From Glycine soja (Eukaryota; Streptophyta; Magnoliopsida; Fabales; Fabaceae), in the NCBI RefSeq assembly GCF_004193775.1, contig NC_041012.1, positions 14,405,223 through 14,469,222 on the forward strand: a stretch of 64,000 nucleotides of DNA, given 5' to 3'. The notes below the pieces were generated by a model that searched no databases, had not been told where the DNA came from, and saw nothing but the letters and a program-made list of their open reading frames with translations. A program made the translations under genes and the position numbers. Shown one piece after another: positions 1 through 9,770 of the stretch. The first letter of the stretch is position 1. Each line of letters starts with the position of its first letter.

Positions 1-215
1 GCAGTTAGAGGGTCGATCTAATCAACCTAGGCTTAGCGTCTTGCTTAGACATAAGATACTTAATTGCAAAGTGGTCAGTATAACAAATAACTTTTGACAA
101 AACCATCTATTGCCTAAACTTATCAAATGCAAAAGCAACAGTCAAAAGCTCATTTTATGTTGTGGTGTAGTTCTTTTAGGCATCATCAAGGGTTCTACAA
201 GAAATTTAATAGAAA
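1..215 (-). pseudogene. Ty3/gypsy RNase H fragment
   Basis: Reading the minus strand gives recognisable pieces of the Ty3/gypsy RNase H region, including YTDHFAIKYLMSKQDAKPRL and, just upstream, an AFAFDKFRQ-like stretch. These correspond to the family motif in which a conserved YTDH aspartate is followed by KYL and DAKPRLIRW. The reading frame is interrupted by stops and small indels, and the fragment runs off the left edge of the window, so its full length cannot be judged. It is a dead retrotransposon relic. No LTR belonging to it is visible in the window. Confidence 0.6.
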
Positions 216-1085
216 CGTTTTACAGACAAAATTATTAAAATTTTGTTTTACTAGTATAAATAGTGGAGTCGAGATTGCTAGGTGTTGAGTCAAATAGGGG
301 TGCTCAAAATAAATGGTTATAAAATATTTAACCATAAATTATACGTAGATGGTTATATAATGAGTGATTATTGTAATCAAACCATAATTGTTATGAAAAA
401 TCATTTAAATAACCGGTTATAACTAAAACCGATTGTATAACTAGTTATATATCTTAAATTAATAATTGATTTCAGTCTTCAAAAAATAGTTTTAATCTTC
501 AAAATTAATTTTAATTAAACATAAATGATTATTGATGCATAAAATTGATTATAAAAATGTAATAAATATTAAAAAAAATCATTTTTTATTTATTTGTAAA
601 ACTTGTTATAAATTCATAACCAGTTATGGTTTGGTTATAATAATAACTTTATATATTAATTTTTTTGGTTACCATGTTATTTGCACGAAGTATCCAATGA
701 CTTTGTTGATGACTAATCTCCGTCGGGGAAACCTGATTATTGACCACCTTTAGTGGGATTTTTTCCTCTGAACATCATTTTTTCCATCCACAAGGCTCGA
801 ACTCAAGACCTTGCTTAAAGGGATTGAATCCAGTACCAATCAAACCAATGACTTGTTGGTTTACATATTGGTTATTTTATTGTTATGGCTAGGTTATTCG
901 AATAACCTAACCATACATGAGTAGCCATAAAGCCAAAGTCCTCGAGGAAATAATACTTTACATAAATTATCTACTTGCACAACTATGTATGCTTGCCTAA
1001 ACTAAGCCAACAACCAACTATACCAACAAACATAATATTCCTAAAAAAATTCAAATTTTCATTTTTGTTTTTAAATTTTAATTAA

Positions 1086-1089
<4 letters not shown>
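216..1089. other. AT-rich intergenic DNA
   Basis: No supported gene. The stretch near 292 (TAGGGGTGCTCAAAAT) resembles the start of hAT-type MITEs, and 340-460 and 600-670 repeat ATAACCGGTTATAAC-like words, but no matching far end was found. Short ORFs here have no recognisable motif. Confidence 0.5.

Positions 1090-1127
<38 letters not shown>
1090..1127. repeat. (TA)n microsatellite
   Basis: An uninterrupted TA dinucleotide run of about 38 bp. It sits at the left edge of the first copy of a local tandem duplication. Confidence 0.95.
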
Positions 1128-1129
<2 letters not shown>

Positions 1130-1925
1130 AAAAAATAGTTCCTGAACCTAACACCTTTCCACCTATAAAAAGAATAATTTTTTTGTATTGTTAAAAAATA
1201 GGCACTATTTCATAAATATTAACACAATTATTCATTATTATACTTTCAATTATGTATTTATGTAGACTAATTCAACACTATAATAAGTATTACCTGTCAT
1301 TAATGAGTTAGCAATATTGTAATAATTAAAGCTATAGATGGATAGATAAAATAATAAAACAATATTAACTACTTCATTTGTTCAAAAATAAGTGTCATAC
1401 TAGGTTTTTTACACATATCAATAAAAGTTAATAAATGCATAAAGAAGATTAATAATTTTACAAAAATAATCTTACTATTAAATTACATTGAAAAGTTAAA
1501 GTGACACTTATTAGGTGTACTAGTAAAAAAACAAATATTACATTGAAAAACTAGCATAACACTCATTTTTTTAAAATGCAACACTTATTTTGCAACGAGG
1601 GAGTATATATTATTAAATTTGTATGTTATCCTCTTAAACGGATAGATAAAAAAATATTAATTTCAAATTCAATATGATAATTTCATTTTCATTATCTTCC
1701 ACATACGGTAAGCCATTTAGTATATTATTGTAAAATATTTTTAATTATTTATTTACCTGAATTTAATTACCATTTTTAAACTAATACACCTTAGATGAAC
1801 AAATATCTCTAACAAATGTCTCTAACAATACTTTTCCTAAACTAAGTCTAGTGACATCTTAAACAGAATTATATAAACAACACAACATCAAACATGAGAA
1901 ATACACATCAAAGTAGCATTTTCAA
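1130..1925 (+). repeat. Local tandem duplication, copy 1
   Basis: This block aligns by eye with 2905-3800. Both begin with a similar AAAAAATAGTTCCT word and both end with the word ATGAGAAATACACATCAAAG, with many matching blocks between, such as the stretches around 1225-1290 and 1780-1910. The copies are clearly diverged, and each has its own transposon insertion: a Stowaway-like MITE here, and a different, TTA-flanked MITE in copy 2. The second copy leads directly into a broken MADS-box gene; this one does not. No coding content was recognised here. Confidence 0.7.
1369..1604. mobile_element. Stowaway-like MITE
   Basis: The ends form imperfect inverted repeats. The left end reads CTACTTCATTTGTTCAAAAA and then TAAGTG; the right end, read in reverse, starts ACTCCCTCGTTGCAAAATAA. 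This is the typical pattern of plant Tc1/mariner Stowaway MITEs (CTCCCTCCGT followed by AAAATAAGTG). The element is about 236 bp, has no ORF, and is absent from the equivalent place in the second copy of the surrounding duplication, so it was inserted after the duplication or lost from the other copy. Confidence 0.65.
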
Positions 1926-2904
1926 AGATCCATTCTTGCTCTGAAATGAAAACCTTAGAATGTAATCATCAAATGACTTCACCAAAAGTAAATCTAAATA
2001 TAAATTTACATATTGTCATGTTGTCATTACATATATATGAAAAGGACAAGCAAGGATTGTTTAGATGCGTTTTAACTTTGATTTTTGGTTAATATAGTTT
2101 TGACTCCCTTATCTTTTTCATACTTTAATTATTAGTCCCTTAATAAAATATTACAAATTTTAGTCATCTATTAATTTTTAATTAATATTTTTAGTTTCTC
2201 TAAAAAGGTTCCATTTTTAATCCCTCGTTTATTTCTATTGTTCAAAATTACTCCATGGTTTGCCCATTTTATTTCGTAGTTTATTTTATATTTGGGACTA
2301 ATTTTGGCATCCAAAACATAAATGAAAGTTGTTAAAGAAATTGATAATTTTGAAGGGACATCATAAAATTGTTAATGAAAAATTAATAAAGGATTAAAAG
2401 TTGTTAAAGAAATTGAGTGACTAAAAATTAGAATCTAAAAAAATTAAGGGACTAAAAATTTAATTAATCCTTGATTTTCACTCTTTAGCTACAACTTAAC
2501 GTACATTGACAAAGAGTGGATATTCATTAGGCTGGGAAGAATTTATTTACTTTCATATTCTTTAGTAAAAAAGACTAGTTGGAGTAGGTGCTCTCAATTT
2601 GAGTCCTTGAAATTTTGATAATAAACTAATTGTTTTGGGGGAACTCGATTTTGAAAAATGTTTTTTAGTTCTTGATTGATATTTAGTAGTTTGGATGAAC
2701 AATTTTTGGTGTTTTTTGACCTCATGATGAACCCAAAAAACATTTCTCATATTTGAGGAGTAAAAACTAAAATTTTAATATGATGAACTAAAAACAACTA
2801 TCAGAATTTGAGTGACTAAAAATATATTTATTAAGCCTTTTGGTTTTTGTCTGTATCTTTTAAAACCTATAGTTTTCATCTATATACTTTTGGAAAGAAA
2901 AAAA
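1926..2904. other. AT-rich intergenic DNA with dispersed repeat
   Basis: No gene was found. The stretch 1955-2250 is repeated at about 7020-7330 (shared words such as CCTTAGAATGTAATCATCAA). Blocks containing TTTTTAGTCC and GGGACTAAAAA words on opposite sides (2100-2250 and 2400-2470) suggest a degenerate inverted-repeat element, but no target duplication was found. Confidence 0.45.
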
Positions 2905-3025
2905 AAATAGTTCCTAAAGCTAACACCTTTTCCACCTATGGAAGAAACAAATTTGTGTATTCCTAATAATATGAGTACTATTTAATAAATATTAATACAA
3001 TTATTAATTATTATACTTTTAATTA

Positions 3026-3149
3026 GGAAAATGATTCTTGAACACCAAAAAGGTGTATATACATTGAGAGAAATAAGAAGATAAGAGAGATAAATGATTG
3101 ATAAGATTGGTGATAAATAATTAATAACATTAGTGTTCAAATATCACCA
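3026..3149. mobile_element. MITE with TTA target duplication
   Basis: The element is bracketed by TTA (3023-3025 and 3150-3152). Comparison with the unoccupied copy near 1243 (CTTTCAATTATG) shows a clean insertion. The left end carries ATGATTCTTGAACACC; the right end, read in reverse, carries GGTGATATTTGAACACT, an imperfect inverted repeat. A TTA duplication fits the PIF/Harbinger group. Related copies lie at 5939-6104 (nearly complete) and around 4780-4907 (left end missing). Confidence 0.6.
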
Positions 3150-3217
3150 TTATGCACTTATGTAAGAACTAAATCAAACCAATGTATGTAATAATTATTT
3201 GTTATTAATTAAAAGGA

Positions 3218-3251
<34 letters not shown>
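3218..3251. repeat. (TAA)n microsatellite
   Basis: An AATAATAAT run of about 34 bp within the second duplication copy. Confidence 0.9.
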
Positions 3252-3253
<2 letters not shown>

Positions 3254-3847
3254 TAAATTATTACATGAATAGATAAATTATTAAAAACATTCATTATATT
3301 TTTAATTTGTACATTATCTTCTTAAATAAATAGATATTGGATAAAACAAATATTAATTCTATTATCAACATGAAATTCTCATTTCCTTTATCTTCCATAT
3401 ATGGAAAGTCAAATAAAAACTATTTTATTGTAAGACAATTTAATTACTAATTTTTATGCTAATACAACTCAGATAACACAAGAAATTCTATATACCAAAT
3501 GTATCTAACAATACTTTCCCTAAATTCAACCTAGTTTTATCTTAAAAAGATTTTATGTATACAAAACAACATCAAGAAGGAGAAAATCACATCAAAGTAA
3601 CATTTAAATATTTTACTGTAAAATCCTTATAATTATTTATTATACATGAATTTAATTGCCAATTTTATGCTAATACACCTCAGATGACTAAATGTCTCTA
3701 GCAACACTTTTCCTAAACTAAGTCTAATTACATCTTAAAAAGAATTATATAAGCAACACAACATCAAACATGAGAAATACACATCAAAGTAGCATTTTAG
3801 AAATTCCTTCTTGCTCCTTTCTTCATTGTTCTTTTCTAGTCACTATC

Positions 3848-4610
3848 ATGGCTAGAAATAAGGTTCACCATACCTACATAAACAATCCCCTGAAGGGGAA
3901 TGCAGCATTCAAGAAAAGGGAAAATGGTTTTTTCTCTTCCAATTCATTTGAACTATATGTTTTATTACCTAGCTTTGTAGCATGCTTATTTATCTTTTCA
4001 TAAAACTTCAATTTCGAACAATTTCTACTTTTGATCATTTATTCTTATGGATTGCTATGTTTCTCAATAGGTTTTCTCAAAAAGGTTTATGAAATCACTA
4101 CCCTTTGTGGCATTCAAGCATGTGCTATCATTTATACTCTAGATGAACCCGAGCCTGAGGTTTGGCCATCTAACAAGGGAATGGAAAGTGTGATTTCCAA
4201 GTTATGGGGGAGTTTCTGAATTGGCACAAAGCAATAGAATGTTGTGTCAATAGGAACTTTTGAAAAGAAACATAATCAAAGCCCAGAGAAAACCGATGAA
4301 TGAAATCCAAAAGGAGATTGGCTTTTTCATGTGTCAATACTTTGCTGGGGGAACAACCTTGACAATGCAAACATTATTGATTGCAATGATATCAGATTGT
4401 TGGCTGATAAAAAATTGGAGTTACAAAGAAAAATGAAATTTTCCAAGTCCAACAGGTGACACTAGCTATTGAAAATGGAGGAGAATCCAAGACACAAGGA
4501 GAGCAAGCACTTGTGGCTAATGTGGCTGCCATGCCAAATATGAATTGGTCTAATTACAACAACAATGAGGATGGTGGGGATATGATCCATGTGAACATTG
4601 GAAGATGTTA
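3848..4610 (+). pseudogene. Type I MADS-box (AGL80-like) pseudogene, copy 1
   Basis: The start ATG at 3848 opens a degenerate MADS domain (MARNKVHHTYINNPLKGNAA, then FKKREN). After a gap of about 140 bp the domain continues as GFLKKVYEITTLCGIQACAI and then EPEVWPSNKG. This is the type I M-gamma (AGL80/PHERES-like) pattern, which normally reads continuously through FKKR, GLLKKV, TLCGI and EVWPS. The gap begins with GT and ends with CTCAATAG, so it may be an intron, unusual for this group, or an insertion. A stop follows the MADS domain at 4217-4219. Weak I/K-type sequence continues in shifted frames to about 4610. Family members are DNA-binding transcription factors of the female gametophyte and endosperm; this copy is very probably dead. 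Confidence 0.7.
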
Positions 4611-4617
4611 ATGTCTT

Positions 4618-5190
4618 AACCAATTCATCCCTTCAAATTTGTGATGCAGGTAATAATTTATTTACTTTCATATTCTTTAGTAAAAAAATACAAGATGGAG
4701 TAGGTACTCAATTTTTGTCCTTGGCATTTTGCTAAGAAACTAATTGTGCTGGGAGAACTCGATGCACAAGCTAACATGCTAGATACGAACAATAAATGAT
4801 TGATAAGATTGGTGATATTATATGACTGAAAGAGGGGAATAGAGAGAAATCACAGGTATTGATGGAGTGTTTGTAAATAATGAGTGTTCAAATATCACCA
4901 CTCTTTCAATTATGTACTTATGTAAAAATTAAATCAAAACAATGTAATTATCACCTATCATTAATGAGAAGAAAATAATAATAATTATTTATCTTGTAGC
5001 ATGCATATTTATCTTGTAGCTCATATCTGGCATATTAGCTAAGGCATCGAGTTCTCCCATCACAATTAGCTTCTTAACAAAATGTCAGGGACTAAAATTG
5101 AGTACCTACTCCATCTTGTATTTTCTACTAAAGAATATGAAAGAAAAGAAATTCTTACCTGCATCACAAATTTTAAGGGATGAATTGGTT
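4618..5190. repeat. Inverted repeat joining the two MADS copies
   Basis: The arm 4618-4765 (AACCAATTCATCCCTTCAAA onward) is repeated in reverse at about 5050-5190, leaving a loop of about 290 bp. The loop contains the tail of a MITE copy (ending near 4907) and AATAATAATTATTTATCTTG-type sequence. The same loop sequence occurs a second time, inverted, at about 5829-6035, upstream of the second MADS copy. Confidence 0.65.
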
Positions 5191-5213
5191 AAGACATTAA
5201 CATCGTGTAATGT

Positions 5214-5786
5214 TCACATGGATCCCATCCCTATCATCCTCATTGTTGTCATTAGACCATTCAGATTTGGCATGGCATCCACATTGGCCACAAGTGCTTG
5301 CTTTTCTTCAGTCTTGGTTTCTCCTCCATTTTCAATAGCTAGTGTCACCTCTTGGACTTGGAGAATTTCATTTTTCTTTGTAATCTCCAAATTTTTATCA
5401 GCCAACAATGTGACATCTTTCTAATCAATAATGTTTGCATTGTCAAGGTTGTTCCTACCAGCAAAGTATTGACACGTGAAAAGGTCAATCTCCTTCTTCT
5501 TGTTTTCATTCCTCAATTTCTTTAGCTGCCCCTGGGCTTTGTTTATGTTTCTTTTTAAATGGTTCTCTTGACATAACATTATCTTGCTTATTGCCAATTC
5601 AAAAGCTCCCATAAACCTGGAAATCACAATATTCACTCCCTGGTCAGATGGCCAAACCTTAGCCTCTGGTTCATTCGGAGTATAAATGATAGCACATGCT
5701 TGAATGTCACAAAGGGTATTGATTTCACCAAACTTGTTGAGCAAACCTGTTGAGAAACATAGTAGTACATAAGGATAAACGATCAA
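5214..5786 (-). pseudogene. Type I MADS-box (AGL80-like) pseudogene, copy 2
   Basis: On the minus strand a frame of 121 codons begins with intron-like sequence and then reads GLLNKFGEINTLCDIQACAI, EAKVWPSDQGV and SRFMGAFELAISKIMLCQEN, followed by a basic, heptad-like region QLKKLRNENKKKEIDLFTCQ. After a stop at 5421-5423 the C-terminal part continues from about 5408 to 5214. It is the same type I M-gamma family as copy 1, better preserved in its middle and C-terminal parts. The N-terminal half of the MADS domain is missing; MITE and AATAAT-rich sequence lie where it should be. Because the copies share the intron-like segment, they arose by duplication of genomic DNA rather than by retrotransposition. 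Confidence 0.7.
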
Positions 5787-5938
5787 AAGTGAGAAATGGT
5801 TAGAAATTGAAGTGTTATGAAAAGATAAATAAGCATCCTACAAGATAAATAATTATTATTATTTGCTTCTCATTAATGACATGTGATGATTACATTGTTT
5901 TGATTTTGTTTTTATGTAAGTACAAAATTGAAAGAGTG

Positions 5939-6104
5939 GTGATATTTGAACACTCATTATTTACAAACACTCCATCAATACATGTGATTTCTCTATATTC
6001 CCCTCTTTCAGTCACATAATATCACCTATCTCATCAATCATTTATCTCTCTTATCTTCTTATTTCTCTCAAAGTATATACACCCTTCGGGTGTTCAAGAA
6101 TCAC
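5939..6104 (-). mobile_element. MITE, longer copy
   Basis: A non-coding element with inverted-repeat ends (GTGATATTTGAACACT at the left; GTGTTCAAGAATCAC at the right). It is a longer relative of the element at 3026-3149, in the opposite orientation. It sits upstream of the truncated second MADS copy. Confidence 0.55.
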
Positions 6105-6314
6105 TTTCCTAAATATTTCCCTTAGGAAATTTTGAGATTGTATAATTATTGGAATAAACAATTTCAATTTCAACAAAATTTGTAGAGTTTAAATTAAAAA
6201 CAATTATGCACACAATGAAAATTTGTGTTGCCAAACCAAAGAACATACCGAAATTTCATTTGGGAGCCATTTTTGTCATTGTGAATAATGTTAGAAGCAA
6301 ACTAGTTTTGTGGG

Positions 6315-6760
6315 TCAGATGGGATAGATCAGAGAAAGAACAACCATATCTGAATCTAATAAAAGGGGACCAAATTGCAAACTTTCATGGAGAAATCTCC
6401 ACCTCCACTTAGATAAGAGGCTAATATTAAAGAGGTAGAGATTTTTAATCCCAAGGCTGCATTTTTCTTTGAGGGAGCATACTCTTTCCCAACTAATCCA
6501 GACAATTTTCGAAGTGTTTCTTGACCCACCATAAGAAGTTCCTCCAAATTCCAATAAGCTTGTTGAACCATTTTTAGGGCCCAAAAGAAGGAGACATAAA
6601 GCAAGAGGCTGCATTGAACGAAATCGATCAAGGCAATATGACCTCCAATACCAAAGGGACTTTTTTGAGTTTGAGAAAGAATTGAAATTATAGTGAAAAA
6701 AAATATTAAATAACAAACAAAGAAATAAAAGTAAAAAAGTTCAATACCAAGGACAAACAA
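6315..6760 (-). pseudogene. LINE reverse transcriptase C-terminal fragment
   Basis: Two overlapping minus-strand frames together read like the end of a plant L1-type (non-LTR) ORF2. One frame has SKIVWISWERVCSLKEKCSL, GIKNLYLFNISLLSKWRWRF and LHESLQFGPLL. This corresponds to the family pattern KIAWVSWDKVC, KEKGGLGI, FN.ALLGKWRWRL that follows the polymerase domain. Upstream pieces (LLGPKNGSTSLLEFGGTSYG) match the linker before it. The catalytic RT core is absent and the frames are shifted, so this is a short dead 3' fragment. Confidence 0.65.
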
Positions 6761-7460
6761 AATGACTAACCAACAAATTCAATAACAAGGAACTAAAATG
6801 AGAAAAACCTAAATTTTCTATTATGACTACAGAAAAATGAATCATTATCACCACCATAGCAGACTGCAAAAGAGAGATCAATTCATATGAACCACCAACA
6901 TGATTGGTTGAAACACAAAAGCAAGATCATTCTTAAGTATATATGTTTAATAAAAGAAGAAAATAAATATAAATATATAATAAACTCTTACATAGTGCAG
7001 AAAAAAAGATAGTTATTGCTTTGAAGTGAGAACCTTAGAATGTAATCATCAAAAGAAATTATAAAAAAATAAATCTAATTAATAAAAATTTAACATATTT
7101 TCATGTTGTCATTACAAATATATGAAAATGAGAAGAAAAGATTGTTTAGTTGTGTTTTGACTTTAATATTAAGTTAATTGAGTTTTTAGTCCATTATATT
7201 TGCCAAATTTTAATTAATAGTCCCTCAAAAAAATTTACCACTTTTAGTCCCCCATTAATTTTTTGTTAGTATTTTTAGTTTCTTTAAGAAAATTATCCGT
7301 TTTTAGTTCCTTATTTATTTTTACTACTCAAAATTATTTTCTATTTTGGTCATTTTAGTACCCCGTTTATTCTAAATTTGAAATGAGTTTTGAGAAATTA
7401 AAATAAATGAAATACTAAAAATGGACTAAAAATGTTGATGAAAAATTAATAGAAGACTTA
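6761..7460. other. AT-rich intergenic DNA
   Basis: No gene was found. About 7020-7330 is a diverged copy of 1955-2250. The remainder is A/T-rich with no recognisable motif. Confidence 0.5.
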
Positions 7461-7479
7461 AAATCACTATTAAATAAAA

Positions 7480-7748
7480 CGTTTTCCACGTCGGTTCTAT
7501 AGCACATTCCATGACGGTTTTTAAATCGTCTTAGAATCTCAATTTCTACATTGGTTTTCTTCAAAACTATCTTAGAATGTGTTTTTTTTGTTTTAAAAAA
7601 ATGATATTTCTAAGATTGTTTTTTTAATAAAAAAATAGAAAATAGTCTTATTAAGATGGTTTTTTGAAAATCTGTCTAAGAAAGTCTACTTTCTAAGACA
7701 ATTTTTTGAAAGAACTATCTTAGAAAGTAGAGTTTTTAAGACAGTTTC
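7480..7748. mobile_element. CACTA-like subterminal repeat block (left)
   Basis: The block is filled with short inverted and direct words such as GACGGTTTTTAAATCGTCTT and TTCTAAGACAATTTTTTGAA, typical of the subterminal regions of plant CACTA (En/Spm) transposons. It resembles 14700-14890 and 9313-9400. The fold-back LTR derivative inserted at its right edge (target duplication GTTTC at 7744-7748). Without that insertion the block would abut the CACTACTAG word at 9301. Confidence 0.5.
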
Positions 7749-9296
7749 TGATGTGATCCTATCCCCCAAGGACATTGGATAGAAGACTTCAAAAAGCTTG
7801 GACCACAAATGCAAGAGAAGGCCCTAGGCTTCTCACGAGCCTTAGGGTACATTTTAGACTCATGGGCTAAGTATGAGCCCACTTATCTTTGTACATATTA
7901 GATTAGGGTTTCATTATTTTTGAACCTTTCATTTAGGGCTCCATAGTGTAGAGAGGGTATCCTAGTAATGTAGGATTTTTCAGCCCTTGTATTTTAAGGC
8001 ACCTAGACTAGTTTTTGTATTAGGGGTAATTTTGTAATTTCACATGCATTGAGTGCACTATTTGATGTATGTGTGTGTTGGGAGAGAAGTTTAATTGAAT
8101 TACGAGAAGCCCAATCCAATAAAATTTTGGACCTTCCTAAGGGGAAGGTGAGCATTTGTTTGCTACACCTCATTGCCACATCATGTAGTCACACTTTATC
8201 AATGTCCTTCATGCTTTACATGCCTCATGACACCTAAGCACACTTAGTAGAGAATCTTGGACTTGATCTTGGATTAGTGGGCTGAACCATATCTAAAATT
8301 CACTAATCATCATGATGTAGCTTCATGTGGAGCTTTTAGGCCATGGATCTTCTTCATCAATGGAGTCTTTTGCTTCTTGAAGATCAATGGCAGGGGAATG
8401 GAGAAGAAAGAAAGATGATTGGAAACGTAACTTCAAGGAGAAGATGAGTCAAGAACAAGCTCACAACCATAGAAAGCCATGGATAAGAGCTTGAAGGTAG
8501 GAGAAGATGAGTGGAGGGAGAAGGAGAGAAGGAGCACGAAATTTTATGCCTCAAATGAGGTCTGAACTTTGAAGTGTAGTTCTCAAATGATCAAAGTTGA
8601 AAAAATGCACACACAAGGCCTCTATTTATAGCTTAAGTGTCACACAAAATTGGAGAGAAATTTGAATTTCTATGAAATTCAAATTTCACTTGAATTTGAA
8701 TTTGTGAAGCCAAATTTGGAGTCAAAATTTAAATAATTATGATTAGTGACTTTTAGCTATGGTTCAGCCCACTAATCCAAGATCAAGTCCAAGATTCTCC
8801 ACTAAGTGTGCTTAGGTATCATGAGACATGTAAAGCATGAAGGACATGCACAAAGTGTGACTATATGATGTGGCAATAGGGTGTAACAAGCAAATGCTCA
8901 CCTCCCCCTTAGGAAGGTCTAAAATTTAATTGGATTGGACTTCTCCCAATTCAATTAAACTTCTTTCCTAACACACACATCAAATAGTGCACTTAAAACA
9001 TGTGAAATTACAAAACTACCCCTAATACAAAAACTAGTCTAGGTGCTCTAAAATACAAGGGCTGAAAAATCCTACATTACTAGGATACCCTCCCTACACT
9101 ATGGAGCCCTAAATGCAAGGTTCAAAAATAATGAAACCCTAATCTAATATGTACAAAGATAAGTGGGCTCATACTTAGCCCATGGGTCCGAAATCTACCC
9201 TAAAGCTCATGAGAACCCTAGCGCATTCTCTTGCATCTCTGGCCCAATCTTCTTGGAGTCTTTTATCGAATGCCCTTGGGGGGTAGGATTGCATCA
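7749..9296 (-). mobile_element. Fold-back gypsy LTR derivative
   Basis: The right part (8313-9296, 984 bp, minus orientation) is a full-length copy of the LTR also seen at 27616-28596. It starts TGATGCAATCC and ends GAAGCTACATCA in its own orientation. The left part (7749-8310) is the first 560 bp or so of the same LTR in the opposite orientation, so the unit is a near-palindrome with a loop of about 400 bp. Both outer ends begin with TGATG, and the whole unit is bracketed by the perfect 5-bp duplication GTTTC (7744-7748 and 9297-9301), the size Ty3 integrases make. The junction lies two bases (TG) after the LTR end, where the primer-binding site begins in the related element. ORFs inside are fortuitous. 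The family and the TSD are read from the sequence; that it integrated as one unit is inferred. Confidence 0.8.
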
Positions 9297-9300
9297 GTTT

Positions 9301-9770
9301 CACTACTAGATAAAAGCCTTTTACGATGCACATTCAACATCAGTCCTTCCAAACCATCTTAGAAGAATAGGCGGTGGCATTTTTGTAATTATGATGTTTG
9401 TAAACAACAAAGGTGGAACAAAACCCATCTTCAAATCAATCATACAACAAAGGTTCCTATTATGACCGTTGTAGAAATGCAAAATCCATGATGTTTTTTG
9501 AAACACCATCGTGGTATGCACTGTCAATTAATTGACTAACCCTTATGCCTGAAGTCACTCACTGACCCTCCTACCCTCAGTCACTCATTTTATGTTTTTC
9601 CCCTCACTCAGCTCATGTCCTCCATCACTGACTAGTTGTCATAGCTTTCTTTGAAAACTGCCTTGCCGTTGAACATCTTGTGCCACCGTCGTCATGTAAC
9701 ACCGTCATTGTTGAAAGCTAGGTTTGTTTTCAGACTCTCATTTTTGTCTTTATCTTTCATATTTTATAGG
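9301..9770 (+). mobile_element. CACTA-like end (right)
   Basis: It begins CACTACTAGATAAAAGCC, close to the CACTACTAGAAAA consensus of plant CACTA termini, and continues into subterminal sequence (CATCTTAGAAGAAT, GGTGGCATTTTTGTAA) shared with 14674-14890 and with 61238-61400. The following 9500-9770 segment (CTCACTCAGCTCATGTCCTC, GCCACCGTCGTCATG) is also repeated at 61440-61600, so the family has a shared internal or flanking body. No transposase and no opposite end were found. Confidence 0.55.

Larger units (their letters stand above)
2905..3800 (+). repeat. Local tandem duplication, copy 2
   Basis: Partner of 1130-1925. It lacks the Stowaway-like MITE of copy 1 but contains its own MITE at 3026-3149 and a (TAA)n run. 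The block ends just before a broken MADS-box gene. A shorter partial repeat of the last segment occurs inside it (about 3545-3600 versus 3745-3800; both carry ACATCA plus a GAGAAA word). Confidence 0.65.

Noticed and set aside
292..470. hAT MITE suggested by TAGGGGTGCTCAAAAT
   Set aside because: No inverted partner or 8-bp target duplication could be found downstream.
8049..8237. 62-codon ORF
   Set aside because: It lies within the LTR arm of the fold-back element and has no motif.
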